Notes: a model not told the origin generated them from the sequence alone. A stretch of DNA of 51,415 bases from a virus (IMGVR_UViG_3300015241_000018:1-51415), one strand, 5' to 3'; shown: positions 32,405-42,034, counted from the stretch's first letter. Numbers and translations: made by a program.

Positions 32405-34740
32405 TATGTACCTTGATTAATAGTATCTAGTTCGGCCCAGCCTTGAATATCAAAGGGCTTTCCATCTGTAGATATAACTTTAAATTGAAGAGCATAACCA
32501 TTGCCTCTTACCTTAACACGTTTAAATACAGTATCGAAGTGAGTTAAGCCATGATTAATTTGTTGAATACTAGACCATTTACCGGAGTTTTTATTATTAG
32601 CAAAGTTCCATATGAACTGTATTTTATAAGAATTAGGTTCTGAATTAGTTCGAGTATATAGTTGTAAGTATTGAAGTTGAAACTTCTTAATAGCTTGACC
32701 TCTAAGCTTAAATCCAGTTACGAAGTAACTAATGTAATTAATAGAGCCCCAATCTACGAAGGCAGTATCGTGTTCATCTGCAAAGCTACTACCAGTAGTG
32801 TTAGAAGATATATATTTAAAGCCAGAGGGCGATGAATTTAAACCACCAGGACTAGATACGTAGACAATACCATTAATAGAATTATTAGATGTATCAACTG
32901 TATAAGGATAGAAAGCTTTATTATAACTATTGAAGTTTAAAACTCTATTGAAAGTATATCTGTCTGTTACACTAATTGCCTCAGTATCTTTATACACCCA
33001 CTGCAAAGTATAATCTATCGGATGGTAGGCACCTCTTGCGTACTTCTTACTAGATAGAGGAATATTGTTATAGAAGGTAAGAATTGTACCTACCGTAATA
33101 GGAATAACTTCTAATGGGTTAACATGTAGGGGGCTGTTGAGAAGTGATGTACCTTGCTTAGCAGGTTCTACAGCATAGATACCCTCTTCATTCCAAAAGT
33201 ACGGTAAACCTTGAACATCTACATAAGACGTACAAGAGATAGATCTAACAGAAGACAGTTTAACGATAGTGTAATCATTAGCTGAAAACCCTATTCCCGA
33301 GCTTCCAGTAAGATACCAAACTCCATTAGCTGCAAATATTAGAAGAGCATTCTGAAGAGCAAATAGTTTATAGATAGTTCCACTGCCTTGAATAGTAATC
33401 ACCCCTCCATCAGAAGGAAGTAATCCAAATAGCTGCTCTGAAGTAGGATCGTTAGTTTGGTAACAAGCTCCGAAGTCGTTAACTCCTTGGACTATCTTGG
33501 AGAAATATATATTCTCTGTCCAAGTATAGTAAGGAGCATCTCCTGTAGGTTGCTGCGAATCATCTATCCCAGTATACCAAACTCTACCTTGAAACCAGGT
33601 TCCATTGGTGGGTCTCTTAAGAGTTGTTGTGGAAGTGACAGTGAGACTTGACGCGAGGTCCTTCCGTTGATTGAAAGCGGAGACAATGTAATGTCCCTTG
33701 GGTGCATTAGCAGAACCTAATGGTGTATTCGCAACTGTAGTTGTGGGATCAAATACATTACTAGTATTTTTAAAATACCACCAAACGTCTGCATTACTAG
33801 GGTAGTTTCCAATAGCTGTAAACCACGAAGTAATATGTCCTAAATTAGTTTGTTGAAGCTGCCATGAACTATGTGGTAAATTACCCCAAGGAGCACCTTG
33901 TGCAAAGGTAATAGTTATAGTAAGAGTAGTTCCTACGTAAGAAGATACAGTACCGGTTATGGCTACTGCTCCTCCCAGTAGATAAGCATACTGTCCTGTA
34001 TCATAGATATTGACAGTATCTCCTCCTGCTATAGTTAACCCAGAAGGAACCGTAAAGGCTTTAGTCCCAGTGTAAGGAGGATTAAAGGAAGTTGTAGAAT
34101 TCGCTATCCAAGCTGAACCTGAAGTCCATCCTTGGTTTTGAAGATTATATTGATGCTCGGCATTAAGAGTAGGAGGTCTGTTGGTTACTCCGATAGTTTC
34201 AGGTATACCTACAAAGTCTCTAATCTGTACAATTATAGGATTAGCAGTAATAACACCTGCATTATAGGAACAATAAATGGGCTCACAATTAGGATGATAA
34301 ACAAACAGGTATCCATTACCATCTGAAAATTGGCATTCTAAATTAGCATTGAATAAGACACCCAATACACCGAAGCTAGCTATATTTACGGTCGATGCTA
34401 ATAGTTGAGTAGATAGTGGAGTAGCCACCATAGCTGTACTAGACTTATAGAAATATAGGATACTTCCAATCTGTTCTACTACAATTTGAGTTAGACCATC
34501 TCCACCTGCGTTATTCCACTTATAAGAATTGATTGCAACGTTATCTCTACCAACGGGATTAAAAGAACCATTAATCTCAGTATTAATACCTTCACGTCGA
34601 GTAACATCGCCTACAAGAGTATAAATACAATTGTTAGTATCAGTAGTTGCATTTTCTGGAAAATTAAGTCCAGTAGATTCGGTTATAAGACCTTTAGTAA
34701 AGTTGTTCTCAACTGCTGTGGTAACTTGCTGTGGAGACAT
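32404..34740 (-). CDS. Tail tubular protein B (nozzle), T7 gp12-like, 778 aa
   Basis: Length is close to T7 gp12 (794 aa). The opening ENNFTKGLITESTGLNFPENATTDTNN and the VTRREGINTE pattern are typical of the family. The rest is beta-rich with many Ser, Thr, Tyr and Asn, as in a beta-propeller nozzle. It forms the distal tail tube below the gp11-like adaptor. ATG overlaps the upstream stop (TAATG). Confidence 0.85.
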   Translation of the reverse strand: MSPQQVTTAVENNFTKGLITESTGLNFPENATTDTNNCIYTLVGDVTRREGINTEINGSFNPVGRDNVAINSYKWNNAGGDGLTQIVVEQIGSILYFYKSSTAMVATPLSTQLLASTVNIASFGVLGVLFNANLECQFSDGNGYLFVYHPNCEPIYCSYNAGVITANPIIVQIRDFVGIPETIGVTNRPPTLNAEHQYNLQNQGWTSGSAWIANSTTSFNPPYTGTKAFTVPSGLTIAGGDTVNIYDTGQYAYLLGGAVAITGTVSSYVGTTLTITITFAQGAPWGNLPHSSWQLQQTNLGHITSWFTAIGNYPSNADVWWYFKNTSNVFDPTTTVANTPLGSANAPKGHYIVSAFNQRKDLASSLTVTSTTTLKRPTNGTWFQGRVWYTGIDDSQQPTGDAPYYTWTENIYFSKIVQGVNDFGACYQTNDPTSEQLFGLLPSDGGVITIQGSGTIYKLFALQNALLIFAANGVWYLTGSSGIGFSANDYTIVKLSSVRSISCTSYVDVQGLPYFWNEEGIYAVEPAKQGTSLLNSPLHVNPLEVIPITVGTILTFYNNIPLSSKKYARGAYHPIDYTLQWVYKDTEAISVTDRYTFNRVLNFNSYNKAFYPYTVDTSNNSINGIVYVSSPGGLNSSPSGFKYISSNTTGSSFADEHDTAFVDWGSINYISYFVTGFKLRGQAIKKFQLQYLQLYTRTNSEPNSYKIQFIWNFANNKNSGKWSSIQQINHGLTHFDTVFKRVKVRGNGYALQFKVISTDGKPFDIQGWAELDTINQGT

Positions 34741-35036
34741 TAATCTTGGACTTCTACAATCTCAATATTGCGTTTAGCAAAATATGAACCAGCATGATTA
34801 AGTAAACCTTTAAAGCTAGTAAACTTACCTTTTAAAGGTTCAGGTAAAACACCACCCTGCTCATATTTGAAACTCCACATAGTGGTTGGGGGATCGAGTA
34901 CGGCACGTATTTTATTATCACCGGTAAATATTCTAGTATCGACATTACCAGTACCTAGTTTAGGATTTACTTTACGCAATACAAGAATTCTATCTTGACT
35001 ACGCATCTTGCTTTCTGGGCTATCCATTGGAAGCAT
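34740..35036 (-). CDS. Hypothetical protein between tail tubular genes, 98 aa
   Basis: Lies between the adaptor and nozzle genes and overlaps both (17 bases upstream; TAATG downstream). GAGGATGGG precedes the ATG. Basic protein with PPTTMWSFKYEQGGVLP in the middle. A minor virion or assembly protein is inferred from position only. Confidence 0.6.
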   Translation of the reverse strand: MLPMDSPESKMRSQDRILVLRKVNPKLGTGNVDTRIFTGDNKIRAVLDPPTTMWSFKYEQGGVLPEPLKGKFTSFKGLLNHAGSYFAKRNIEIVEVQD

Positions 35037-36156
35037 CCCATCCTCTTGATTTGAAATAACTTACTGGGCTAGTAAAGCCTATACCACGTCTACCAAAGTT
35101 AGGCAGTTGATTAAAGTAAGTAGGTCTGTTCACTATTGCTTTAGTTTTTTGAACTGAACTCCATCCTCGCTTAATCTCCATCTCAGCCTTAGGATGTGGA
35201 GATTGCTTAAGCTCAAAGAAGGCCATAGCCTTAGCTTCATTGAAAAGCAAAGTAAATTGTTCATCATCCATATCAGGTATAAAAGAATCTACCATATTAA
35301 ACACTGGTATAATCTTACCCCATGCCATGGTCTTTTCCATCTGCAAGGTTGAGTCTTGAGTAGAATCATAACCATCGAAGATGACGTTGAAGTCACTTAG
35401 AATGCAACAGTATTGTGGCTGTTTATTGTTCTTATAATAGAACTTATAAGTACCTGGAATACCGTTTACATTATCTGTGAAGATAAAGCTGAATACATTA
35501 ATATCTGAAGGATTAAAAGTATTAACCATATCTATGAATTGCTTAACAGGAAGTATAGTTACGTAAGCATAACCTGGCACAGCAAACTGATTAGATAGAG
35601 CTGAGATAATCCAAGAAGTAAAAGTACCTGAACCAATTCTAGACGTTACATTGATAGATAAACTAGTTCCCGTATAAGCAGTTACAGAACCGGTGACTGA
35701 ATTACTTCCGGAAGTAGCTGTAGCTATTTGACTTACTTTAATAGGCAGAGTAGCTGAACCAACTGTAAACGTTAGGACACCTAAACCAATTGTATTAGAT
35801 GTAGTAGAGGTAGTCGACCAGAGTACAGTAGGAACGATGTTAGTGTTAACACCGTGAGTAACTGTGTTGCCTATTAACTGACTGTTAATATTAGTATTGA
35901 AATATTTAAGCCATTTAATCTCGGCTACATTATCCGGAACAAACATCTGTACAGGAGAGGTAGAATCTAAAGAAGGAAGCAGTTGTATAAGCTGCTCATG
36001 CTCGGGAAGATCAACTCTGTTAACTATATCAAAGTATTTATTCTTGATTATAGTCGCTACCTGCATAGACTCAACGGTATCCGAGATACTGTTAACTTCA
36101 TCAGAGCTAAGAGAACTCATAATATCTTGAGTCATTTGTAGTAAGGTCATGTGCAT
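35020..36156 (-). CDS. Tail tubular protein A / head-tail adaptor-like, 378 aa
   Basis: TLLQMTQDIMSSLSSDEVNSISDTVESMQVATIIKN is the helical opening typical of podovirus adaptor proteins placed before the nozzle gene. It is about twice the length of T7 gp11 (196 aa): residues 90-195 add a Ser/Thr/Val/Gly-rich beta domain that looks inserted. Attaches tail to portal. GGAGACGTAAATA precedes ATG, which overlaps the upstream stop (TAATG). Confidence 0.7.
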   Translation of the reverse strand: MHMTLLQMTQDIMSSLSSDEVNSISDTVESMQVATIIKNKYFDIVNRVDLPEHEQLIQLLPSLDSTSPVQMFVPDNVAEIKWLKYFNTNINSQLIGNTVTHGVNTNIVPTVLWSTTSTTSNTIGLGVLTFTVGSATLPIKVSQIATATSGSNSVTGSVTAYTGTSLSINVTSRIGSGTFTSWIISALSNQFAVPGYAYVTILPVKQFIDMVNTFNPSDINVFSFIFTDNVNGIPGTYKFYYKNNKQPQYCCILSDFNVIFDGYDSTQDSTLQMEKTMAWGKIIPVFNMVDSFIPDMDDEQFTLLFNEAKAMAFFELKQSPHPKAEMEIKRGWSSVQKTKAIVNRPTYFNQLPNFGRRGIGFTSPVSYFKSRGWDASNG

Positions 36157-36524
36157 TATTTACGTCTCCAGACATTGAGAGCAAGGTTGCCTAATAGGAA
36201 AGCAAAGGCTGCTCCTGGAAGATAGGCTAGAGAGGGTGGGTAAGGAGGTACTTCAAAATATAACCAATTCCAATGGCGAACCACGATAGTATCCCAACCA
36301 ACAATACCAGCCCAAGCCACCGGGGGTAAAAGTAAAGCATCTCTAATTAACCTTATACCGATATCATCTCGAGTAGCATCAATAATAGAAGTAGAAGCCT
36401 TCATAGCTTCTACATCTACTTTACCATCGATTGTATACTTACCAAGTTCTGTATCTTGCCACTTCGAAAAGATGGAAGTTATACCTTGGATAATGGGCCC
36501 GATTAAGGGAATCCAACTAAGCAT
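36156..36524 (-). CDS. Holin-like membrane protein, 122 aa
   Basis: I use ATG 36524 behind GGACGGGATAATA. Hydrophobic segments at about 3-17, 60-76 and 92-115 suggest two to three membrane helices, as in 3TM holins. A charged loop contains TRDDIGIRLIRDALL. Its place beside the endolysin supports a lysis role: forming membrane holes at the end of infection. Final identity is not certain. Confidence 0.6.
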   Translation of the reverse strand: MLSWIPLIGPIIQGITSIFSKWQDTELGKYTIDGKVDVEAMKASTSIIDATRDDIGIRLIRDALLLPPVAWAGIVGWDTIVVRHWNWLYFEVPPYPPSLAYLPGAAFAFLLGNLALNVWRRK

Positions 36525-36810
36525 TATTATCCCGTCCATGGGCTACCCAAGTTACAATACCCAGAGCAGCTAAACCAATTGTGAAGGATTTAGGTAAGTC
36601 CATCTCACCTAAGTAACCCTTAATAGTAGGGTCACTTACGTAAGAATGCATTTCACCTAGTGTAAGGAGAGTGGCTCCTGAGAGGGCTTGTGTCCATCCT
36701 AGGAACTTAGTCCAGCTCTTATACCAGACAGCCTTAAGCGGCTGTAGGAGTAGATCCAGTGAGCTTGTCTTTGAGGGTTTTAATTTCGTTTTGCGCATTT
36801 GAAAGATCAA
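36517..36810 (-). CDS. Membrane protein of the lysis region, 97 aa
   Basis: A TTG start at 36810 has GGAG 6 nt upstream, while the in-frame ATG at 36798 has none, so TTG is preferred. A basic N-terminus (RKTKLKPSKTSS) is followed by two hydrophobic helices (about 35-55 and 72-90). Could be a holin or antiholin partner of the neighbouring membrane proteins. Confidence 0.6.
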   Translation of the reverse strand: MIFQMRKTKLKPSKTSSLDLLLQPLKAVWYKSWTKFLGWTQALSGATLLTLGEMHSYVSDPTIKGYLGEMDLPKSFTIGLAALGIVTWVAHGRDNNA

Positions 36811-37006
36811 TCTTTACTCCGGCCATACCTCGGCCCTTGACGTACCATCCGAGGCCAGCACCAACCATGGCACTAACAGCAGAGGCGATTACAGAATATA
36901 ACATGGGGACTCCATTTTGAATGTATTGGATTGCAGGTTTAAGGGGCTCAACAACCTGAGCTGCATGCTTTGCATGCGGGACTACTTCCATGAGTAGATC
37001 GGTCAT
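36734..37006 (-). CDS. Membrane protein with coiled-coil tail, 90 aa
   Basis: One strong transmembrane helix (about 34-57, MLYSVIASAVSAMVGAGLGWYVKG), then a helix DLSNAQNEIKTLKDKLTG. The layout resembles an inner-membrane spanin or a holin accessory, but no outer-membrane lipoprotein partner was found. Overlaps the next membrane gene by 77 bases and the endolysin stop by TAATG. Confidence 0.55.
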   Translation of the reverse strand: MTDLLMEVVPHAKHAAQVVEPLKPAIQYIQNGVPMLYSVIASAVSAMVGAGLGWYVKGRGMAGVKIDLSNAQNEIKTLKDKLTGSTPTAA

Positions 37007-37629
37007 TATTTACCTTTATTTGCGTACAGATGAATGAGTGTTCCAACTACCAGGGCAAGTACGCCGGCACCGATGAGAACTGCATTTTGATGTGCGTGAA
37101 TGTATTGTGAGAAGGTAACACCTGTACCAGCGATTACTGTACCAGCAACTGGACCAGCTACGTTATTCCTCGTGGCTAGAACTTTACTATAAGCTCTTAC
37201 GCCGTCCACTCTCTTTGCCCAACCCTTACCAAACGTAGACCATGTCGACAGTGACTTTAAGAAGGCCATACGTTCGTCATTAATAGCGTCTATTAGTTCA
37301 GTACCTGACTTCGATTTAAACCGCTGTAGAGCCTTCCTAGGGCGTCCTAGCCCACTATTGACGCCGTAATCGAAACAAGTATAATCAACACCAGAGGGAA
37401 GATCACTACAACCCAAAGCATCCCAGTACTTGGCTCGGTAAATCGATTTGGCATCTTCCACCTTCATTTTCCTGACATCATTAGCCGTACCTTGTTTATT
37501 GATATACTTTTGATAGTCGGTAAGAGTGATTCCAAAGTTAGTAGGACCACCGGGATCAAGAGGATGATTGCTATATCCACCTTCGTCCTTGAGAAGTCTG
37601 TCCAAACAGTCATTAAAATTTGATTTCAT
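37006..37629 (-). CDS. Endolysin, GH108-type N-acetylmuramidase with C-terminal membrane helix, 207 aa
   Basis: Cleaves the glycan of peptidoglycan at lysis. Residues 3-150 match the GH108 family: LLKDEGGYSNHPLDPGGPTNFGIT with catalytic Glu16 in the EGGY motif, IYRAKYWDALGCSDLP and FDYGVNSG. The usual enzyme ends near residue 160. Here a hydrophobic helix (about 182-201, NAVLIGAGVLALVVGTLIHL) follows with a Lys end, suggesting membrane tethering. SD AGGTAAATT before ATG. Confidence 0.9.
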   Translation of the reverse strand: MKSNFNDCLDRLLKDEGGYSNHPLDPGGPTNFGITLTDYQKYINKQGTANDVRKMKVEDAKSIYRAKYWDALGCSDLPSGVDYTCFDYGVNSGLGRPRKALQRFKSKSGTELIDAINDERMAFLKSLSTWSTFGKGWAKRVDGVRAYSKVLATRNNVAGPVAGTVIAGTGVTFSQYIHAHQNAVLIGAGVLALVVGTLIHLYANKGK

Positions 37630-37636
37630 AATTTAC

Positions 37637-38956
37637 CTATTGGTTACAATATTCTGTAATAATTACCACTCCAGCAGATCCTGCTCCACCAGTTCCAGTG
37701 GTAGCACTATTATTACTTAATGATCCAGCTCCTCCTGATCCATAAGCAGCAGCAGCTCCACCATTAGTCGATCCAGTACCACCGAAAGATCCTAGTCCTC
37801 CTCCTCCGAAAACAGAAGAACCACCATTACCTCCAGCTAATTGAATAGTTAGAGCCGTTGCAAATAAACCACAATTACCCGGCATTCCAGCTGAAGCTAT
37901 ATCACCAGCTCCTGCTGTTGCTCCTGCCCCACCACTAGGCGCTGCTCCAGAGTTTGCAACTGCACCTCCAGAACCTCCGTTAGCAATGCAAAGAACGCCT
38001 ACACTAGTAGCTGAACCATTACCACCTGAAAGACCAATACCACCTGCGCCTGCAGTTCCTATTGTGACTGCTTTAGATGCTCCGATAGTTGCAGTCGTAG
38101 CTAATGTTCTAGAATAGCCTCCCGAACCTCCGCCTCCTCCTGTAAAGAAGTCCGCGACTGTACCTACGGTTCCTCCTCCACCTGCCCCACCACCAACACA
38201 TTCAATGTTAGCAAAAAGCATTCCTGGGGAAGGAGTATAAGTACCACTTGCAGTAAATACTTGTTTCTTAACAGTTACAACTGCTCCTGTTGAACTATTA
38301 GTTCCTCCATTTGCAATTGGAAGTATTCCAGTTACACCAGTCGTTAAGGGTAAACCTGTTGCCCCCGTTAAAGTACCGGATGCAACTGTACCAAGAATAG
38401 GTGAAACTAAAGTAGGAGATGTACTGAGAACTACATTGTTTGTTCCTGTAACTGCAGTAAGCTGTGTGCCATTCACCTTTAAAACATTACCTGCACCAGC
38501 AGTATCGAATGTCTTATTAATTAATGTATCTGTAGAAATTCTAGACACTAAAGAACTAGCAGCTGCGGGAACTGCAAGATCAGCTCCATTATTAATAACA
38601 GGAGTAATTACTTTAGGAGTGGTTACACTCGTGGCAAAGTTAGGATTAGCAATGGTTGAGATTATTAGACCACCAACATTTATATTAGTGCCGCTGGTAT
38701 ATACCCCTAAACCACCGTTGATATTAATTTGATCTTGGAGTCTTAAAGGAGAATTAGCCGTGCCTGGAGCAGGTAGATTTACAATCTGGTTACCATTCAT
38801 ATCCAAATTAGAACCCATCTGATCAGGAGTTGTTCCATCTCTAGATAAGGTATTATCAAATGCTGTTTGCAGAGTAGCATTATTAGCATTAATAGTAGCC
38901 TGAGCTGTGGTAAAATTAGTTAAGTCAGCTACGTTGTTTAAAGTTATTTTACTCAT
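37637..38956 (-). CDS. Tail fibre/adhesin with glycine-rich C-terminus, 439 aa
   Basis: ATG 38956 overlaps the stop of the preceding spike gene (ATGA); eight upstream codons are less likely coding. Residues 1-80 (SKITLNNVADLTNF, NTLSRDGT, SNLDMNGNQIVNLPAPGT, RLQD) closely copy the N-terminus of the spike at 38953. The middle is a Thr/Ala/Val repeat shaft; residues about 210-439 form a Gly-rich domain (VGGGAGGGGTVG and similar) typical of fibre tips that contact the host. Probable receptor-binding protein. Confidence 0.75.
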   Translation of the reverse strand: MSKITLNNVADLTNFTTAQATINANNATLQTAFDNTLSRDGTTPDQMGSNLDMNGNQIVNLPAPGTANSPLRLQDQININGGLGVYTSGTNINVGGLIISTIANPNFATSVTTPKVITPVINNGADLAVPAAASSLVSRISTDTLINKTFDTAGAGNVLKVNGTQLTAVTGTNNVVLSTSPTLVSPILGTVASGTLTGATGLPLTTGVTGILPIANGGTNSSTGAVVTVKKQVFTASGTYTPSPGMLFANIECVGGGAGGGGTVGTVADFFTGGGGGSGGYSRTLATTATIGASKAVTIGTAGAGGIGLSGGNGSATSVGVLCIANGGSGGAVANSGAAPSGGAGATAGAGDIASAGMPGNCGLFATALTIQLAGGNGGSSVFGGGGLGSFGGTGSTNGGAAAAYGSGGAGSLSNNSATTGTGGAGSAGVVIITEYCNQ

Positions 38957-40785
38957 GGATTTATTGGTCTCCATGTCCAAGTAGGTGCCACACTATATGT
39001 AATAGCGATTTGATCCCCCGGACTTAGTACTGCGGATATGCCGCTTCCAGTACCTGTTGCAATTTGTTGGGATGCTCCAATAGTAGCTGTAATAACATTA
39101 ATTGAAGTTACAGTACCTCCTATGATATAGGCCTCCACCGTTACATAACTAGTATTAGTTACAAAGGCAGTCGAAGCAGGAACTGATGGAGCATTGATAT
39201 TAGGAATCTGCGCAAGACCTCCATAAAGATTATTAGCTACTCTTATAAGGGTCGTAGTAGTTCCTACAAAAACTGCAGATGCTAATGAAGGTGCATTACT
39301 AGAAAATATATTACCTACAACACTTACTTGAGTTGCACCGTTTATGGAAACTGCTGGTACTGTCGTATTATTAAAATCATATAAGAAGGTGTTTCCCGTT
39401 ATAGAAACACCACCAATCCACGAAGGTATAGTAATACCTGCGGTCATGGAGACTCCTATATTAGTGAAGAATTCATTGCCTGTAATACACCAACCACTAG
39501 CAGAGCCTTGTGAAGAAGCATTAGGTGTAAATAGAATTCCTATAACAGTTCCCTCAATAGAATTGTTTGAAATAAGTCCGGGAGTCATTGTAAACGGAAC
39601 TCCTAGGTTTTGAGGAGAAATCTGGATGCCATTCTGAAAGATTCCTGAAGCACCTCCATTGATCTTATTATTACAAATCTTAAAACCGCTGCCAGATAAA
39701 AGCAGTATTGCAGTAGTTCCTTGAGTACCAAACATAGTACAATTCATAATTACAGGATCTCCAGCAACTGCCGATGTAGTTGATCCTGAATAGTTTATGG
39801 TACTGTTATTCTTACAAGTAATACATGCTGCATTATAAGCGAAGAAGATATTATCAAAAGTAAAACTTACCATATCAAAAGCTTGAATACCTAATCCAGC
39901 ATTATTGATATAAACATCTCTAACAATAGACCCTGTACTTGTTCCTATTCCAGATATAGAACCTAAGAAAGCTATTGCTATTCCGGTATTACCAATGGGT
40001 GAAACTGGATACGTAAGATGAAGTTTTTCAATACTTATTGGATCTTGGGTAGCACAGTTGAATATATTAACATTAGCAGGAGCTACTATGACACTACCTT
40101 TAAAACCAGTGCTTCTTAAATCATAAGCATTGGCTGCATAAAGACTAGGAGCTTGAAATCCACATCCCATTATTACACAATGGGCAGTTACGTTTAACTG
40201 AGCAGTTATTTTGTAAGTGCCTGCTGGAAAGAAACAAGTTCCTCCTATGGCGCATGCTGCGGTAAGAGCAGCTTGAATAGCCACAGTATCATCTGCTATA
40301 CCATTACCTACTGCACCAAAATCAGTAACAGTATAATATTGATCTAACAGCTTAGAATTGATAGTTCGAGCAACGGCTCCTACACCTGTTTGTGTAAACG
40401 GAATAACAGGAAGACCTGTGAAAGTAGGGGAAACAGACTCTACTACACTGCCAGATCCAGTAACAGCAATACCACCGAAGGTACCGCCATTATTAAATTG
40501 TATCTGTCCTGAAGTTCCTCCAGGAGTATTGTTGACAGTAATAGGTACGCCAGCAGCAACATCCTGAAGACGTGCTGCAGAGTTTATTGTAGACGGTGCT
40601 GGTAGGTTGAGAATTTGATTACCATTCATGTCTAGGTTGGAACTCATCGGGTTAGGAGCAGTTCCATCCCTAGACAGAGTATTATCCATTGCAGCTGTTA
40701 TTACTGCATTGTTAGCATTGATAGCGTTAACCGCCGTAGTTTCATTTTGGAGATTAACAAGATTGGTTAACGTTATTTTAGACAT
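38953..40785 (-). CDS. Tailspike with pectate-lyase-like beta-helix, 610 aa
   Basis: N-terminal anchor shared with the gene at 37637 (about 1-80). YTVTDFGAVGNGIADDTVAIQAAL (about 150-173) is the start signature of phage pectate_lyase_3-type beta-helix spikes. It is followed by about 300 residues of Asn/Gly/Ile-rich repeat coils (NSIEGTVIG, GNEFFTN, GNTFLYD) and a C-terminal beta domain. Likely binds or cuts a surface polysaccharide; catalytic residues not identified. Confidence 0.82.
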   Translation of the reverse strand: MSKITLTNLVNLQNETTAVNAINANNAVITAAMDNTLSRDGTAPNPMSSNLDMNGNQILNLPAPSTINSAARLQDVAAGVPITVNNTPGGTSGQIQFNNGGTFGGIAVTGSGSVVESVSPTFTGLPVIPFTQTGVGAVARTINSKLLDQYYTVTDFGAVGNGIADDTVAIQAALTAACAIGGTCFFPAGTYKITAQLNVTAHCVIMGCGFQAPSLYAANAYDLRSTGFKGSVIVAPANVNIFNCATQDPISIEKLHLTYPVSPIGNTGIAIAFLGSISGIGTSTGSIVRDVYINNAGLGIQAFDMVSFTFDNIFFAYNAACITCKNNSTINYSGSTTSAVAGDPVIMNCTMFGTQGTTAILLLSGSGFKICNNKINGGASGIFQNGIQISPQNLGVPFTMTPGLISNNSIEGTVIGILFTPNASSQGSASGWCITGNEFFTNIGVSMTAGITIPSWIGGVSITGNTFLYDFNNTTVPAVSINGATQVSVVGNIFSSNAPSLASAVFVGTTTTLIRVANNLYGGLAQIPNINAPSVPASTAFVTNTSYVTVEAYIIGGTVTSINVITATIGASQQIATGTGSGISAVLSPGDQIAITYSVAPTWTWRPINP

Positions 40786-41258
40786 TACATATAGACCACG
40801 TAAGCTTCAGAACCAGGGGTTACATTCGTCAAACGAACGAATATAGTCTTAGCTCCTGCAATTGCAATAACCTTTGCACCAGCAGTTACGTTAGTATCAA
40901 ATGTGCCTCCAGTTCCTGTACCAATGGTAGAAGTACCAGTGTTAGCAGAGAACTCAAATGCAACCATGTCACCAACGTTAGCACCAGCTGAAGCAGTATT
41001 GACGCCTGCTACTATATTAGCAGCGGTATCAAGAGTGACTGTTGCACCTGCACTATTATTAACAACAATGCCCGTAAGCATATTTGCAATAGTTATAGTA
41101 AACGAGGTGGAAGTATTACTCAGAGGAGCGTTTCCGTTACCCCAGAGTTGTTTGAAGCCTGCACCACCTGTAGCCGCAGCCGTCATAATATTACGACAGA
41201 TAATGTCGTTACCGGATAGATCAACTACCCGTTCTTTAGCAATATAAGGTACCGCCAT
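40785..41258 (-). CDS. Virion protein, beta-rich, 157 aa
   Basis: Ala/Thr/Gly/Val-rich beta protein (TSFTITIANMLTGIVVNNSAGATVTLDTAAN) with a GTGTGGTFDT turn region, between capsid and tail-fibre genes. Head decoration or fibre-base protein is inferred from composition and position. Its stop overlaps the spike start (TAATG). SD AAAAGGATAAATAA before ATG. Confidence 0.55.
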   Translation of the reverse strand: MAVPYIAKERVVDLSGNDIICRNIMTAAATGGAGFKQLWGNGNAPLSNTSTSFTITIANMLTGIVVNNSAGATVTLDTAANIVAGVNTASAGANVGDMVAFEFSANTGTSTIGTGTGGTFDTNVTAGAKVIAIAGAKTIFVRLTNVTPGSEAYVVYM

Positions 41259-41282
41259 TTATTTATCCTTTTAAGTAAGAAT

Positions 41283-41300
41283 AGGGGAGCGTCCTCCCCT
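41283..41300 (-). terminator. Hairpin with weak T-tract after capsid module
   Basis: Perfect 7-bp stem AGGGGAG/CTCCCCT with a 4-nt loop, directly after the gene at 41307 on the - strand and followed by ATTCTTACTT. Probably a partial terminator that lowers expression of the genes that follow. Confidence 0.6.
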
Positions 41301-41306
41301 AAACTA

Positions 41307-42023
41307 TTACTGACTGATGTTACCGTACAGGGTATAACGAAGCCGAAGCTTAATCAGACCATTAGTAAATGCACCGGTTGCAATCGTAGAGATGTACGCC
41401 TTCTGAGGAAGGGGTACAATCGCATTCGTTACAAGAGGAACGGTACCAAGCCACGTAGACGCACTGCCTGCTACTGCAGTACCAGAAGCATCCCATGCCA
41501 GACCGGTAGTAGCACCGGGAATGGTATAAGTAGTCTTCTGACCTGAAGTAGTCATACGAGCAATTGGGAACGCGTTAAGAAGCTGCGTGCCCGCGTTCGG
41601 CGTAAGCTGAACGTACTGTTGTGGACTGTTAGGATTTATACCTGCAAGACCAACTGAGATGCTGGTGCCGCCAGTAGCGCCAATTATCGTATCAACTTCT
41701 ACAGACTCAAAGAAGAGCTGCGAAGTTGTAAACGTAATAACACCACCAGAGACAGTAGTCACCGGAGTAATCTGTAAGGGTACAATATCAGTTAAAGACT
41801 GAATACCAGCTGCGATCGGGGTCGTAGTTCCAACGAACGATGTCGGTGGAGCGGGAACCTGAATACCACCGACACCATTAGCCATGGGGACGAGTGGAAT
41901 AAGCTGTTCAATCTCACGAGTTTCGCCGTAGACGAGATAATCGCCTCCGACTTCTGCGATAGCCTTCTGCGTTCCGAATTGGAGCGGAAGACCATCTTGG
42001 TTAAGCCAAAAACCTGCTACCAT
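41307..42023 (-). CDS. Capsid-associated virion protein, 238 aa
   Basis: Directly follows the major capsid gene with its own GGAGAAATGAT ribosome site. N-terminus FWLNQDGLPLQFGTQKAIAEVGGDYLVYG, then Thr/Gly/Val-rich beta sequence through the end. Likely decorates or stabilises the head. No specific family recognised. A hairpin terminator follows. Confidence 0.6.
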   Translation of the reverse strand: MVAGFWLNQDGLPLQFGTQKAIAEVGGDYLVYGETREIEQLIPLVPMANGVGGIQVPAPPTSFVGTTTPIAAGIQSLTDIVPLQITPVTTVSGGVITFTTSQLFFESVEVDTIIGATGGTSISVGLAGINPNSPQQYVQLTPNAGTQLLNAFPIARMTTSGQKTTYTIPGATTGLAWDASGTAVAGSASTWLGTVPLVTNAIVPLPQKAYISTIATGAFTNGLIKLRLRYTLYGNISQ

Positions 42024-42034
42024 ATCATTTCTCC

